This document shows positions 1 to 11,522 of a stretch of 64,000 bases of DNA, in pieces. The translations under genes were made by a program, and so were the position numbers. The stretch's first letter is position 1, and every line of letters begins with the position of its first letter. Source of the stretch: Euglena gracilis (taxonomy: Eukaryota > Euglenida > Euglenophyceae > Euglenales). The notes below the pieces were generated by a model. It saw only the letters and a list, made by a program, of their open reading frames with translations. It was not told where the DNA came from and ran no database searches. Location of the stretch: contig CP154956.1 of NCBI GenBank assembly GCA_039621445.1, positions 17,737,562 to 17,801,561 of the forward strand, read 5' to 3'.

Positions 1-744
1 ATTCAGGTGCTGGGGAGGAGGTGGCTGTTACAATAAGACCAATCGTGGGCGGTAGGCTGTGGTGCCTCAGTGACCTTGTACTCAGTGCACAAAGTGGGGT
101 TTTTTGGGATGTTGACAGAAAGACTTTTTCGGCTGAACAATGCCCTCCATCTGCCTGGTGGCATGTGGCTGTCTGGTGGGTTGCAAATTACCGAAAAAAG
201 GTGTGTCAACATGTCTTCCCTTCTCCGCTGTTGTTGATGGGCCCTTTCAGTTTCTCAATTCCATTCGCTCATCCCCAAAGTTGTGTGCTTCAAATCCTGG
301 GTGAGGAAAGGGGGGTGACGAGCTTCTTTAAAACACTTTTTTTCAGCGTCCAAAACTGTTCCTCGGCTGTGATTCCCAGGGTTTATCTGGTACATGTTCT
401 TTTCCAAACAGAATTTTTCCGACTTTCAAAAGTCGGCCAAAGAGAAGGGCCCCTCAGGCACGCTTAAGTGCGAGGCAAGTGGGAGGAACCTCCGTTGGGT
501 TTACAACGCCTAGGACAAGACACGTCTGGATATCAAGAAGTTGGTGGTTGTTTTCACAGACCAGGGGGTGGCTTCCTGTCCCAGGCAAGGCTTCCCTCCA
601 CCTTAGCCCTATTCGCTCTGGTGATGAGACTGATCCAAGTCTGCTCTCTCCACCCACAGTGATAAACATGAGAAATTAAATATTGATAACTGTTGCTCCA
701 CAGGCAATGGATAGGCTTATGAAGAATAGAATTTTAAGAGTTAT

Positions 745-1401
745 ATTGCGCCAAAGCGCAATAGAAATGCCCCTTTTAAAATCGCAAAGCAGCGTGGCTC
801 TTGCGCCAACGCGCAATGTTGACCAATTTTTACGCAACGTGACCGAGAGTAGGCTTCCACCCCCCTGCACTACATTTTGTGCTCTATCACCTCTGGCGTT
901 CATACTCTACCAGGGTCGTTCTCTCCCTCCATTGTGAGATAAGTTTTAAACAGTTATATTTGCGCTTCGGCGCAAGCCATGTTGCTTTTGCAATTTTAAA
1001 ATTGCATTTCCATTTGCGCTTTGGCGCAAGGTAACTCTTAAATTTCCATTCTTTGTAAGCCTACCCTTTGCGCTTTGGCGCAATGGAAACACATGTTGAC
1101 ACAAAAGTTGTTATCATTGTGTAAGTGCGGCAATGGTCACCCAATGTTGAATCACAAAAAAGTAAAAAATTCGCGCCAAAGCGCAAATGCGCAACGGAGT
1201 CCCCTCGTTGCATCACCCAGCGCTTTGTGTTCATGCACATTGGGACCCGGGAGCGCTGTGCCCGTGGACCGTGGAGTTCCAGGTCGTTGCTTTCGTCCCC
1301 AGGCCCTGGGGGGCAGGGAGACACTATTTTCGGACTGTCTCGATTCTCAGGCCACGGTGTTCGAAAACCAAACTTTTTTTTGGATTTGCGCGTCGGCGCA
1401 A
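745..1401. repeat. Cluster of seven TTGCGC-N4-GCGCAA palindromes
   Basis: Located at 745-762, 801-817, 960-975, 1014-1029, 1068-1083, 1171-1186 and 1386-1401. Each is a 16-18 bp hairpin with loop CAAA, CAAC, TTCG, TTTG or GTCG. The surrounding sequence is A/T richer and unrelated between copies. Confidence 0.8.
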
Positions 1402-2686
1402 ATTTACAGTCACTTTCAAAGCTAAGTGCGAGTTAGGCCGCCTAAGTTGTCTTAAGCTGGAGGGTACCCCCCCCCCCCCCCAGGGGGTCCAGCCAGCCAA
1501 AATGCCACCCCGGCTGGATTTGGGCTCTTTTGCCTATTTTGGGGTACCCGCCGGGTCCAGTTGCTAGCAGGCTGTATTTTAGTTGGATGCCGACCCCACC
1601 CCGGGGGGGGGGTGCCTGCCTGGTCAGGCACTCCAAGGCACTCCCGATCCGACCCCCCCTCCTCCCAGGAGGGTAGGGCGCACGGCCAAGAGTGCCCTAG
1701 CACAGACCCCGGCGCCGGGGAGCCAAAAATGGCCTATTTTCAAAGGAATGTGCCTGGGCGCAGGCCGAAATCCGACCCCCCCCCCCCCCGGGGGGAGTGC
1801 CTGTCTCAGGCGCCTCAAGGCACTCCAGACCCCCCCTCCCCCCCTGGGGTTGGTAAGAAACAGCCTGGTTGCTTGCCGGCCCGACCCCCCCCCCACCTAG
1901 GTGGGGGGGTCCTGCCAGTACCTGTCTCCAGCCTGCAGAACCCCCCTGGGCAGCCCCCCCCCGGCGTCCTTGAAAACCGCTGCCCTTATCATTCACGCGC
2001 CCCCACAGCCCCGCTCTGTGCCTACCTAAGCCGCAGGGGCCCGTCTTTGCGGACCCTCCAGGTCGACCTAATGTCCTGCCTGAGGCTGGCTGGCCACTGC
2101 CCCCCCCCCCACCCCCAGCATAGGTGGTGGGGGTTGGTGGGGGAACCCCCTTCCCATATTTCCTGGGGGCGCCGATTTTAGGCCCGAATTTTCTTTCGGT
2201 GCCGAAGGAATTTTTTCTTGAGGGGCCCTGTGGTGGGTGGGGTGGAGTTCGACCTGCCCCCCCACCTCCCGTGTGGGCGGGAGTCCGACCACCTGGCCTT
2301 CGCGTACAGCCCCCCCCCCCCCACAGAAACCAACACAGGTCTTCTCACCGCTCAGCCATACCTCCACAGTTGAAATCGCCTTAAAATGTTTGCAATGAGA
2401 GGTGGGTGGGGCAACCGGAAAACTTGCATCTCCGTGGAACCTCCTCTGGGTAACCAAAACGGCGGGATTCCATGTCGCAGTTGACCCGGTGGGGCACAAC
2501 CTTTTTCGAGAGAAATTCAAGGTTGCCATCTTGTTGCAGTATGCTGCAATTCTGACGTTCCGCAGAACTAAAGCATGTCCCTGTGCGTATTGCATTGGTG
2601 GGGTACTGGGGTTCCAAATGGGGCACTGGCGTCCCCCATTTGGAACCAGGTCCGACTGGAGGTTGAAGCAGGACCATATAACAGTC

Positions 2687-2717
<31 letters not shown>

Positions 2718-3378
2718 ATTGCAATTTTAATAATACGTTCTTAATGCGCAGTTCATCTTTTCCGCAAAGGTTTATTCCCCCCAGTACGGGAACCCTGGAA
2801 ACCCTATGGGTGATGGGTGGGGGGTCGACCCCCCCCCCCCCCATCCTGGTGGGTGGGGGTGGGCCCGACTCCCTCCCCCACCAGGCCTTCCTGTACCCCC
2901 CCACCCAACCAAACACCTGTCAGCTTGTGTGTGCCTCATTTTCCTATGTTGTGCCACCCTCCCCATGAACACAGTGGCCAGCCCTGGCACATCGCCTGCA
3001 AGTTTTGTCTCCGGCCCTCCCTCTGGCGAGGGAGAGCGAGACGCCCCTGACTGCTCCTTCTTATTCCTTGTTATTTTCTGTCTTCGCCGATTGGGTCGCA
3101 TCCCCGTTTCTCTGCTGGCAGCATTCCCTGACCTCAATGTTGCTCTGCCGGCGCTGCCCCCCCCCCCCCTCACAGTGAGCGACAGTTTGCGTTTTGGGAC
3201 CCCCAACATGGTGTCGTCCAAAAGGCAGGAAAGCTAATCGGAAAAAAATGGGGGCACCAAGGTTGAAATACATTATTTTTAACTTTTTTTGGGGCCAACC
3301 CATCTCCCCTCCGAGGGCTGTCGAGGGGGACTGACTGCCAGGTGTTTTCTTCTTCTTCAAAGCTCGAGAGGACCCTAA
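1401..3378. repeat. C/G-run repeat field, no gene supported
   Basis: 1,450-2,040: GGCACTCC/GTGCCTG units with C-runs. 2,100-2,320 and 2,780-2,905: family C-like fragments (GGGGGCGCCGATTTTAGG; CCAGGCCTTCCTGTA). A TATA microsatellite at 2,688-2,717. Long ORFs here are composition artefacts. Confidence 0.5.
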
Positions 3379-4202
3379 CAGGGGTTTTCTTTAGCCTTGG
3401 ACCCCCTCCCCCGGGGGGGAGGGGGGGAGGGAGGGTGGGTCCCTTGGACCCCCTCCCCCCGGGGGGGGTGGGTCCCTTGGACCCCCTCCCCCTGGGGGGG
3501 GGGTGGGGGTAGGGTGGTGGGTGTATCCTTTGCGGCGCCTTCGGTGCAGGGAATTTCTTAAGCCGGAGGGTACCCTACCCCCCGGGGGGGGTAGGGCCAG
3601 CCAGCAGCTCAAATCCAGCCAGCAGCCCAAATTCGGGCTGGGAGCCCCCCCCCCCCCGGGGGGCGACTGAAATAAAGTTGGGCCCAGCCCGGCCGGAGGC
3701 CGGGCCAGCCGGCCGAAGGCCGGGCCAGCCGGCCGCAGGCTGGCCAGCCAACTGGGCTGCCCAGCTCACCTATCCCTGCATTTTTTTCCCCTCACCACAG
3801 CTTCCTCCATCACAGCCCCCCAGCCTTGATCTAGCTCCATCCACCAACATGTCGAAAATGGCAAAAATGTGTTAGAAAATTTTGTTTTTCACCGACCCAG
3901 CCCAGCCCAGCCCCCTCCAGCCCCGGGCCCCCCGCCCCCCCCCCCCCCCCCCGGGGGGGGTCCAGCCAGCAGCTCAAATCCAGCCAGCAGCCTTTTTGCC
4001 AGCCGGAGGCTGGACCCCCCCCGGGGGGTCCTTAAGAAATTCCCCGCTTCGGTGCTATTTTTAGCATTTTTGGCCATTTTCGGGCAAAAGTGGGTCCCGG
4101 GACCCCCCCCCCCCCCCCGTGGGGGCCCACCCCAAGGGGTGGGTGGGTAGGTGCCGACCCTCCACCCTCCCCCCCTCCCCCCCGGTCTTAAAAAATCCCC
4201 TG
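3379..4202. mobile_element. Family Q element Q1, interrupted by A1
   Basis: CAGGGGTTTTCTTTAGCCTT at the left and GGTCTTAAAAAATCCCCTG at the right. Exact TSD GACCCTAA at 3,371-3,378 and 4,203-4,210. The family A element at 3,547-4,046 is inserted in its middle; without it the Q unit is about 316 bp, like Q2. Confidence 0.9.
3547..4046. mobile_element. Family A element A1 nested in Q1
   Basis: 500 bp; starts CAGGGAATTTCTTAAGCCGG, ends GGTCCTTAAGAAATTCCCCG. Exact TSD CTTCGGTG at 3,539-3,546 and 4,047-4,054. Internal CCAGCCAGCAGCTCAAATCC, GGCCGGAGGCCGGGCC and TGAAATAAAGTTGGG motifs common to A2 and A3. Confidence 0.9.
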
Positions 4203-4343
4203 GACCCTAACCCTGGGGGGGTCTAGCAAGCCCAGCTCCTTTTCCCCGAGCGGGCTCCAGACCCCCCCAAAGTGCCTTTGAAGTCCCCTCCTGACTGGCC
4301 TTTAAGTTGGAAGTGATCTCGCCCAGCGTTGGTGCGGTCGGGA

Positions 4344-4640
4344 CCATGGATTCATTCAGCGCCGTGTGCCCCCCCGGGCAGGACCGCGCCGCCCGCAACG
4401 CGGCCTGCATTGCCTGACATGATACAGAGTGGCCGGCCGCCCCGCGCGCCCGGGGCGGTGCATGTATCAAGTCACTGCAGGCCGGGGCCTGACCCCAGCG
4501 CATCCTGGCCGCGGCGGAGCGGACCGTGGCGCCGGGAGCCGGCAGTGGGGGGCGATGGTGGGGAGCTGGCCGTGGCACTGGGGGCTGCACCCGGGTCGCG
4601 AAGAGCGACCCCGGCTGACTATGACCAACATGACCCGGAA
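4344..4640 (+). other. Candidate 5' exon region with hairpin
   Basis: ATG at 4,346 opens MDSFSAVCPPGQDRAARNAA, followed by a hairpin (GGCCTGCA...TGACATGATACA with TGTATCAAGTCA...TGCAGGCC, 4,403-4,486) that could be a short nonconventional intron. Then RILAAAERTVAPGAG, G/C rich at third positions. Might be the start of SDR copy A, but no counterpart was found before copy B. Confidence 0.25.
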
Positions 4641-5707
4641 GGTCATGCGATGCGGCTGCAATACTTTTGGGTTCCGTTAGATTGGAAAATGTCGGTGAAG
4701 TTTTGAGAGCAATCCGCAAAAAAATTGTGTTTAAATTGATGCTGCACACACTGAAGGCTTTTGAATGCAACGCTTCTTTGAAATTTGCTGTCTCACTTCA
4801 TTAAGAATTTGATTTGTGCAATCAGTAACCCAAATTTATGCATGCACCTCCATCCTCAACACGAGAACCCCATACAAGAACAACCCCATGGGGTTGCTCT
4901 TGTATTTTTTTTTTTGCGGATATCAAGGTCCTTGGGAGATCTGTAAAAACAGAGCGGGGTCAATTGCTGATGCTTTTCCAGTTACCAAGTTCCTGCTGAG
5001 TGGACTTTCCCAAATCCCTTTGGTGGGGGGGGGGAGGTTTTTTTAAAAAAAATCATAAGACCCGGGGGCAGGGGGTGAGCATGGGTCAGGCTTGCACTTA
5101 GTCGGGTGCCTAACCCACGGGGGTGGGGGGTTGCTAGGGGCAGGCACCCCATAGCACCCCATCCGACCCCCGGGAGGGTCGGATTTTTGGTGGTGCCTGC
5201 CCATAGCAGGCACCCCCTCCGACTTTGGCGCCACGGGCCCAGAAAAGGCCATTTTTCAATTAAATTTTTCTGGGTCCACCCCCGGACCCCCCTGGGGTGT
5301 GCCTGCTAGGGCAGGCACCCTCAGCACCCCCCCCCCCTCGGTTGGTAAGCACAAGCCTGGTTTGGTGCGTCATCGGTGGGGGGAACACAAATGCAGTTAT
5401 TTTTGTGCTTTCTATTTTGGCAATTTTTTTTGTATTTTTTTCGCGTTTTTTTTGGTGTTTTTTTTCTGGCGATTTTTGGATTTTTGCCGGAAAAATGGTT
5501 TGACTCTGAAAAATTCCTAGTTTTGGCCCCAATTTCCCCCCGAGACCAAAAATTCTGTCAATTTTTTTGTCATTTTAACTTTTTTTTGGTCAACAAAATG
5601 CTTAGTTTTATGCAAAATGGAGAATTTTCCCCGGTGGAGCCGAAATTTTATCTAAGGCCTCTCCAGTGGAAAAGTGTGCCTCCCGTGGGGGGGGTGGCTC
5701 CTAGGGG
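4641..5707. other. Unique and repeat sequence, no gene supported
   Basis: 4,680-5,030 looks unique. 5,040-5,340 carries GGGTGCCT/AGGCACCC inverted repeats around C- and G-runs, related to 1,600-1,980 and 39,050-39,220. 5,390-5,600 is T-rich. Confidence 0.4.
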
Positions 5708-6198
5708 CAGGGGATTTCTTAAGCCGGAGGGTACCCTCCCCCCCCCCCCCCCGGGGGGTCCAGCCAGCCAGCCAGCTGAAATCCAGCCAGCAGCCCAAAT
5801 TCGGGCTGGGAGCCCCCCCCCCCCCGGGGGTCGAGTGAAATAAAGTCGGGTCCAGCCCGGCCGGAGGCCGGGCCAGCCGGCCGCAGGCTGGCCAGCCAAC
5901 TGGACTGCCCAGCTCACCTATCCCTGCATTTTTTCCCCTCACCACAGCTTCCTCCATCACAGCCCCCCAGCCTTGATCTCGCTCCATTCACCAAAATGTC
6001 GAAAATGGCAAGAATTTTTTAGAGAATTTTGTTTTTCACCGACCCAGCCCAGCCCAGCCCCCTCCAGCCCCGGACCCCCCCCGCCCCCCCCACCCCCCCG
6101 GCGGGGTCCAACCAGCCAGCTCAAATCCAGCCAGCAGCCTTTTTGCCAGCCGGAGGCTGCCCCCCCCCCCCCCCGGGAGGTCCTTAAGAAACCCCCTG
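5708..6198. mobile_element. Family A element A2 with exact 8-bp TSD
   Basis: Starts CAGGGGATTTCTTAAGCCGG, ends GGTCCTTAAGAAACCCCCTG; CCTAGGGG at 5,700-5,707 and 6,199-6,206. 491 bp and clearly alignable with A1 and A3 throughout. Confidence 0.92.
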
Positions 6199-6480
6199 CC
6201 TAGGGGTTTTTAAATGCAATTTGCGGTTTTTTTTTGCTTTTTTTGCCTTTTTTGTGTTTATTTGCCTTTTTTTGTGTCACTTTTTTGAGGGTCCATGCGC
6301 GTTTCCCCCCCTGCCGTTATGGAGCATTTTTTTTTTCCTTTAAGAAGTTGCTCCAGACAGCTGAAATTTTTGAGGGTGTCCCTCCTCGGGGGGGGTCCCG
6401 CGCCAGGCTGGGTGGGTGGGTGGGTGGGGACCCCCAGGGGTTACCTGCCCTGTTGTTTGGGGTTTTACCACACATTTGGG

Positions 6481-6868
6481 CGCGCGCGCGCACACACACA
6501 CACAGACACAACACGACACGACACAGCACGACACAACACAACACGACACAACACACCACACCACAACACAACACAACACACCACACCACACCACACCACA
6601 CCACACCACACCACACCACACCACACCACACCACACCACACCACACCACACCACACCACACCACACCACACCACACCACACCACACCACACCACACCACA
6701 CCACACCACACCACACCACACCACACCACACCACACAACACAACACAACACAACACAACACAACACAACACAACACAACACAACACAACACCACACAACA
6801 CAACACAACACAACACAACACAACACAACACAACACAACACAACACAACACCACACACACACACACAC
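6481..6868. repeat. ACACC/ACACA minisatellite
   Basis: About 390 bp of CACAA, CCACA and CA units, homogeneous CCACA in 6,551-6,735. The long Thr/His and Cys/Val ORFs here are by-products. Confidence 0.95.
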
Positions 6869-8091
6869 AGACAGGCGTCGCTTCGCCGTGCTTTTGGGTT
6901 CCTCTTCTGCCTTCTTCTCCCCTTTATCGCCGCGTTCCACACGGTGTCCTTCTATGACGAACAGCCCCTCCCCCGCTCAGCTGTCCATGGATCTCGCAAA
7001 GGCCGGGGCATCTCCTGCCTTTCAAGCAACCCCTGGCCCCAGGTTGAACGGTGTTGTCACGGCGCCTCGGCGATTTGTGTACGTGATTTGTTTACGTGAT
7101 TTGTGTACTTTATTTTGTGTACCTGATTTTGTGTACGTGTTTCTGTGTACGTGATTTTGTGTACGTGATTTGTGTCCGTGTAAGAGGCACTGCCCTGCGA
7201 AGGCAGGTCCCCCAGCCTGGGAAATCGACCCAGGTGCGTGGTGGCTGACTTGTCAGGTGACAGCTTCCCGGGGGGGGGGAGCTAGATGCACAAAGCAGAA
7301 GGTTGCTTGGGCGTGGTATGCGTGTTTTGTTTTGCCGACATTGATGGTGCACGCGGTGCCCTGCCCCCCACCCCACCCCCTATGCTCCTGCATAAGCTCT
7401 CTCTGCCCCATCTCGGCTGTTTTGCTGCTCCCACTTCCAATCTGCCAGCCCCCAGTACTGTCAGCGACCGCATGTTCGGCAGCCAAGTTCCTCCAAACGG
7501 TTTCCATCCCGCTTTTTGAAAACAAATATACCAATTCTATCGCACGACGAGAAAGTCAGATTCTATCACATGACGTCAGCTGGACGCTCAAGTCACAAAC
7601 TTAAGCAAATTTGAAGCTCTGATGTGCGTTCAGTTTCCCAATTTGGCATATCTTTTTGATTGGCTCTGACTAGTCTGAAGATCCAAAGGGATTGTTTTGC
7701 CGTTGTTTGTCACAGTCGGTCAAGTTAGACGGGAATCGGTCCCATGCCGCTGTCTGACTGTGCCTGGACGACCCCAAGAGATCAGAAAATTTTTGACTTG
7801 GCCTCGGAAAATCCCACAATTTTCAAAACAGTCCGTGAATCCTCTCCAGCGTTTCCAAGGGAGGGTTCTCAATTTCGACAAGGCCTCCCCTTGATTTTTA
7901 CCCACCATTTTAAAGCTCATCTTCCCAAGAACTTAATTCAGAAATATCTGATGCTTTTGCTTTTAGCTAGACGTCGTTGAGACTTTTTTTTATACATATT
8001 AGGGAGGGCACCCCCGGGGGGGGGGCTTGGGGGGACCCACTTTTGAAAAAAAATTCGGCGTTTCGCGCCAAAATTAGAGGGAAACCCCGCC
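6869..8091. other. Unique sequence with short GTGTACGTGATT repeats
   Basis: 7,075-7,180 has about six GTGTACGTGATTT-type units. A family T-like right arm (GACAGCTTCCCGGG, G-run, AGCTAG) at 7,257-7,286. No exon supported. Confidence 0.4.
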
Positions 8092-8381
8092 CAGGGGTTT
8101 TTTTTTAGTCTTGGACCCCCTCCCCCAGGGGGGGGAGGGGGGGGTAGGGTGGGTGGGTCCCTTGGACCCCCTCCCCCCCGGGGGGGTGGGGGTAGGGGCC
8201 GGTGGGTATATCTTTTCGGCGCCGAAAATTTTGAAAAGGTGCTAATTTTTAGCATTTTCGGGCAAAAGTGGGTGGGTCCCCCTGGGACCCCCCCCTCCCC
8301 CGGGGGGGGGCCCACCCCAGGGGGTGGGTGGGTGGGTGCCAACCCCCTCCCCCCCCCCCCCCCGGCTTAAAAAAACCCCTG
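8092..8381. mobile_element. Family Q element Q2, intact reference copy
   Basis: CAGGGGTTTTTTTTAGTCTT to CGGCTTAAAAAAACCCCTG; exact TSD ACCCCGCC at 8,084-8,091 and 8,382-8,389. 290 bp with core GGCGCCGAAAATTTTGAAAA. Confidence 0.92.
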
Positions 8382-9633
8382 ACCCCGCCTCTGGCGGGGT
8401 ACCCACTCAACTCGACCCCACGAGTCACGAAACTTAAAAAAAATCTCTGGGTCAAGCTGGTGGAAAAAGGTGCTGGCTCGACTTCCCAAGGGGGATGGGG
8501 GTCCAGGACTACTGGCTACCAAGCTGGATCCGGCTTGCACACCCAAAAATACTTGTTCAGCCATTTTGAGGTAAAAACGTGAAAAAACAGCCCTCAGAAA
8601 TCGCCAATTTTGGCCATTTTTTGACCCTCTTCAAATAGTTTGGTGCTTTTCTTTTCTGTCCAGCCAGCCAGAAAAAGGTGCTGGCTGGCAGAACCCTCCC
8701 CAGGCTCAGGGGTGGGTCTGGCCTAAGAAACTGCCTGGCCCCAATCGCGGCACTCTGGATGTTTTGTTGGCGCTCACCGCCTCTTGATTATCCGGAAAAA
8801 GTATCACCACGTGGTTGTTCCTTGCGATATTTTGCTTTGAAGTGATCCTTCTGAAGAAACTTCCAAGCACCCAGGGTCGTCTGGGGAGCCATCTGGGGGG
8901 GGATTTCTTATGGCCTCAGAAAATACCCCCTTGTCAAAAATCAGAAAAAGTTAAAGTGAACCGGAGGGGGTTGTTTGGTCAAAGTGTGGTAGGAATCAGA
9001 GGGGGGTGCGGGGAGCAGGCCAAACTGGGGGAAATCCAGCGCTTCGAGCTGAAGGTGGATCTTTCCTTTGTTTCGATTGTTGAACAATAAAAACAGTGAG
9101 TGGGTCCGACCCCCCTTCCCCCTTGGGTTCTAAAAAAAAACCTCTGCTGGGCCCCCTTGGGGTCCTTCAGAGATTGCCTGGTGGGGACAAAAATTTTTGG
9201 ACGATCTTTTTTTCGACCATTTCCGTGCAAAGTTATTTGGCATGTACAGCTTCAGGGCACTGCAACGTTATTTTGGAGGCCACGTGCCTGGAGCTGCTTG
9301 GCTGAAGCCAAGGCAGAGCTGAATGAAGACCCCAACAGAGTCTTAGACCCCACTGCAGGGAGGTCCAAAATGCGGAATGCTCTTCTTTCGTAACGTGAAT
9401 TTCCGGCAATCGGTTCTTACAGTTTCTTTTGGGGGGGGGGGAGGTTTCGCCTCTGTCTACGGTATTAATGTTTCACTTTGCACCTGACTTTTCTTTTCCA
9501 CACACTACACACTGTGAGTTCTCGGTTTCGGCCCATCCATTTTTTATTTTTGCATTCATTGTTGGTCAAGCACCTCCAGCGACAAAATCCAACAAATCTC
9601 GACAAACCCCAAACAAATACGGCAACTCCCAAC
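8382..9633. other. Mostly unique sequence, no gene supported
   Basis: 8,655-8,690 has a CCAGCCAGCCAG fragment of family A type. Polyadenylation-like AATAAA occurs at 9,086, but no upstream coding sequence was recognised. Confidence 0.3.
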
Positions 9634-9853
9634 CAGGCTTCTTTTTAAGTCACCTGACCCCCCCCCGGGGGGGGGTCCCGCGCCGGAGGCGCTGGGTATA
9701 CCTTTTCGGCGCGAAGCGCCGAAAATTTTTGAAAATTGCCTTTGACGGGCCCGATTTTGGGGGGCCCCCCCCCCCCCCCCCCCAGGGGGGGTCCCGCGCC
9801 ACCCTGGGTGGGTGGGGGGGACCCCCCCCCCGGGGGTCTTAAAAAGAAGCCTG
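9634..9853. mobile_element. Family Q element Q5 (variant termini)
   Basis: CAGGCTTCTTTTTAAG and CTTAAAAAGAAGCCTG are a perfect 16-bp inverted repeat; flanks CTCCCAAC and CTTCCAAC match 7 of 8. GGCGCGAAGCGCCGAAAATT core. Confidence 0.8.
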
Positions 9854-9955
9854 CTTCCAACAAATCCCGACAAATCCCAACAAATCCCAGCAATTCCCGA
9901 CAAATCCCGACACATCCCGGCAATTCTCGACAAATCCCGACGACACCATCAAAAT
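9854..9955. repeat. AACAAATCCCGAC minisatellite
   Basis: About nine imperfect AAATCCCGAC/CAATTCCCGAC units; the same units occur left of Q5 at 9,587-9,625, so Q5 inserted within the array. Confidence 0.8.
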
Positions 9956-10144
9956 ACTACGTCTGAAGGTGCTTGGTGTTGGTGCATTTCCAACATTTTT
10001 TTATTTTGCTGGTGTGCTTGGCCGCCCCTGCTCTCGGGTTGTTTGTTCAGTCCCTTCCCCTGAAGCGCCTGCCGGCTGACCCGAAACGAGCGCTTTCACT
10101 CGTCGTCCACCTGGCCTCTTGCCAGTCAGGTACCCCCCCCCCCC

Positions 10145-11065
10145 AAATAACCTGGCGGCCATGATTGAACTATCCATTTGAAACTGAGATTGCTCACAGT
10201 GCATAGATGTACACAATGCGTATTCTGAAGCGCATACATGCATGCATAGATCTGAGGATTATAAAATGTGTTTTCAAAAACACTTCCACAAACTCCAATT
10301 TCTGTTGCTTTTTTGCCTTTCACAAAGACAATTTGGTGCAGGTGACAATTGCTGGAGGGTGTGTTGAGATCAAATCCTCATGTTGTCTTCTCTATTGCCG
10401 GCATTTCACTGCATAAAAATGTGCCATTAGGCATTTCAGGGGTCAAAGTCATTGCTGATTTTCCATTTACCATTTGGGCAATTTCCAGTCCCTTTGGTGC
10501 TGCACAACTTGTCATCCCTAAAGGTATCGCCTCCTGTGGTGGCCAATTTCAGTTGCTGGGATTCGCAACTTGTCATTTTTAACAATTACCTTAAAATGAC
10601 CCCCAGAAAAAAATTTGGGTGCTTTCCTCAAAATTGTACAGAAATATTTTTGGCAACTTTTGACTCCTTGCCAGAGAGGAGGGTTGGCAACAGAGTATGA
10701 ATGACTCAAGCCGCATGTGAAAGACTGCAATATTTGGCACAAACTTCTTTGAGCAGACCTTTTACCCCCAGGTCAAAAGTTACCCCCACCGGCACTTGGC
10801 TGGCCATTGATGCAAACCGAAGCACTGAGGTCAGCAGGCATCACAATGGCAAGGAACGTGTAAACCCCCAAAATAGCCTGGCGGGCCCTTGCTCCTGGCA
10901 GTGGCCGAATAGCTTGGCGGGGGGGGGGAGATGGTTCCAATAACTTGGAACCACCCCCCTTTAGGCAAAATTCCTTTACGACGCGAAAAAAGGGCCCAAA
11001 CTGGCCAAAAGCCAAATAACTGGCAGGGGGGCAGGGCCAAAACTTGGTTCCAATAACCTGCTAAG
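10145..11065. repeat. AATAACCTGGC-family repeats in unique sequence
   Basis: AAATAACCTGGCGG at 10,145 and GGTTCCAATAAC...GGTTCCAATAACCTG at 10,895-11,065, with CTGGCAG/TTGGCGGGG. Similar copies at 12,940-13,110 and 35,420-35,615. 10,160-10,890 seems unique. Confidence 0.5.
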
Positions 11066-11337
11066 TCGTTTTCTATTTTCAAGCAGTTGAGTTGCTCTTT
11101 GCTCAATTTTGAGCCATTTTCCGGTTGCCTCATGGAGGTGCCCAACGTTTTCGCCATTTTTCTTTTGAAGAAGCTGAAAATAAATACAATGACTTTCGGG
11201 ATTCCTCCAATTTTTTTTGCCAACATTTATAAATTTCTTTGCCAGAACCAATTATATCGATGCCCAATCCCCCCCAGTGCTCAAATACAGGAAATTATGA
11301 TCGTTGGACTTTTAGGATCTGTGATTTTCATTGTGGT

Positions 11338-11522
11338 CTACCTCCCCCCCCCCTTGTCGTTGACACGGCGTGTCATTGACACCCCCCCCCCCCGTGTCAA
11401 CGACACTTTTCTGGAACACTACCTATTGAATCACAGTGACATTGACATGGCGTGTCGTTGACACCCCCCCCCGTGTCAACGGCACTCTCCTGGAACATTG
11501 GCGTGTCAACGACAAGGGGGGG
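11338..11522. repeat. GTTGACAC-family element
   Basis: CTACCTCC, C-run, TTGTCGTTGACAC on the left and GTGTCAACGACAAGG, G-run, AGCTAG on the right. Centre with CGACACTTTTCTGGAACA. Confidence 0.7.

Noticed and set aside
21-467. 148-codon + strand ORF at the left edge
   Set aside because: Open but without homologue, splice signals or codon bias; one such ORF is expected by chance in 64 kb.
1561-2181. Pro-rich 206-codon ORF
   Set aside because: Lies in C-run repeats; the frame depends on homopolymer lengths.
6340-6957. Long ORFs encoding Thr/His, Cys/Val repeats on both strands
   Set aside because: They are readings of a CCACA/CA minisatellite; every frame is open because the repeat lacks stop codons.
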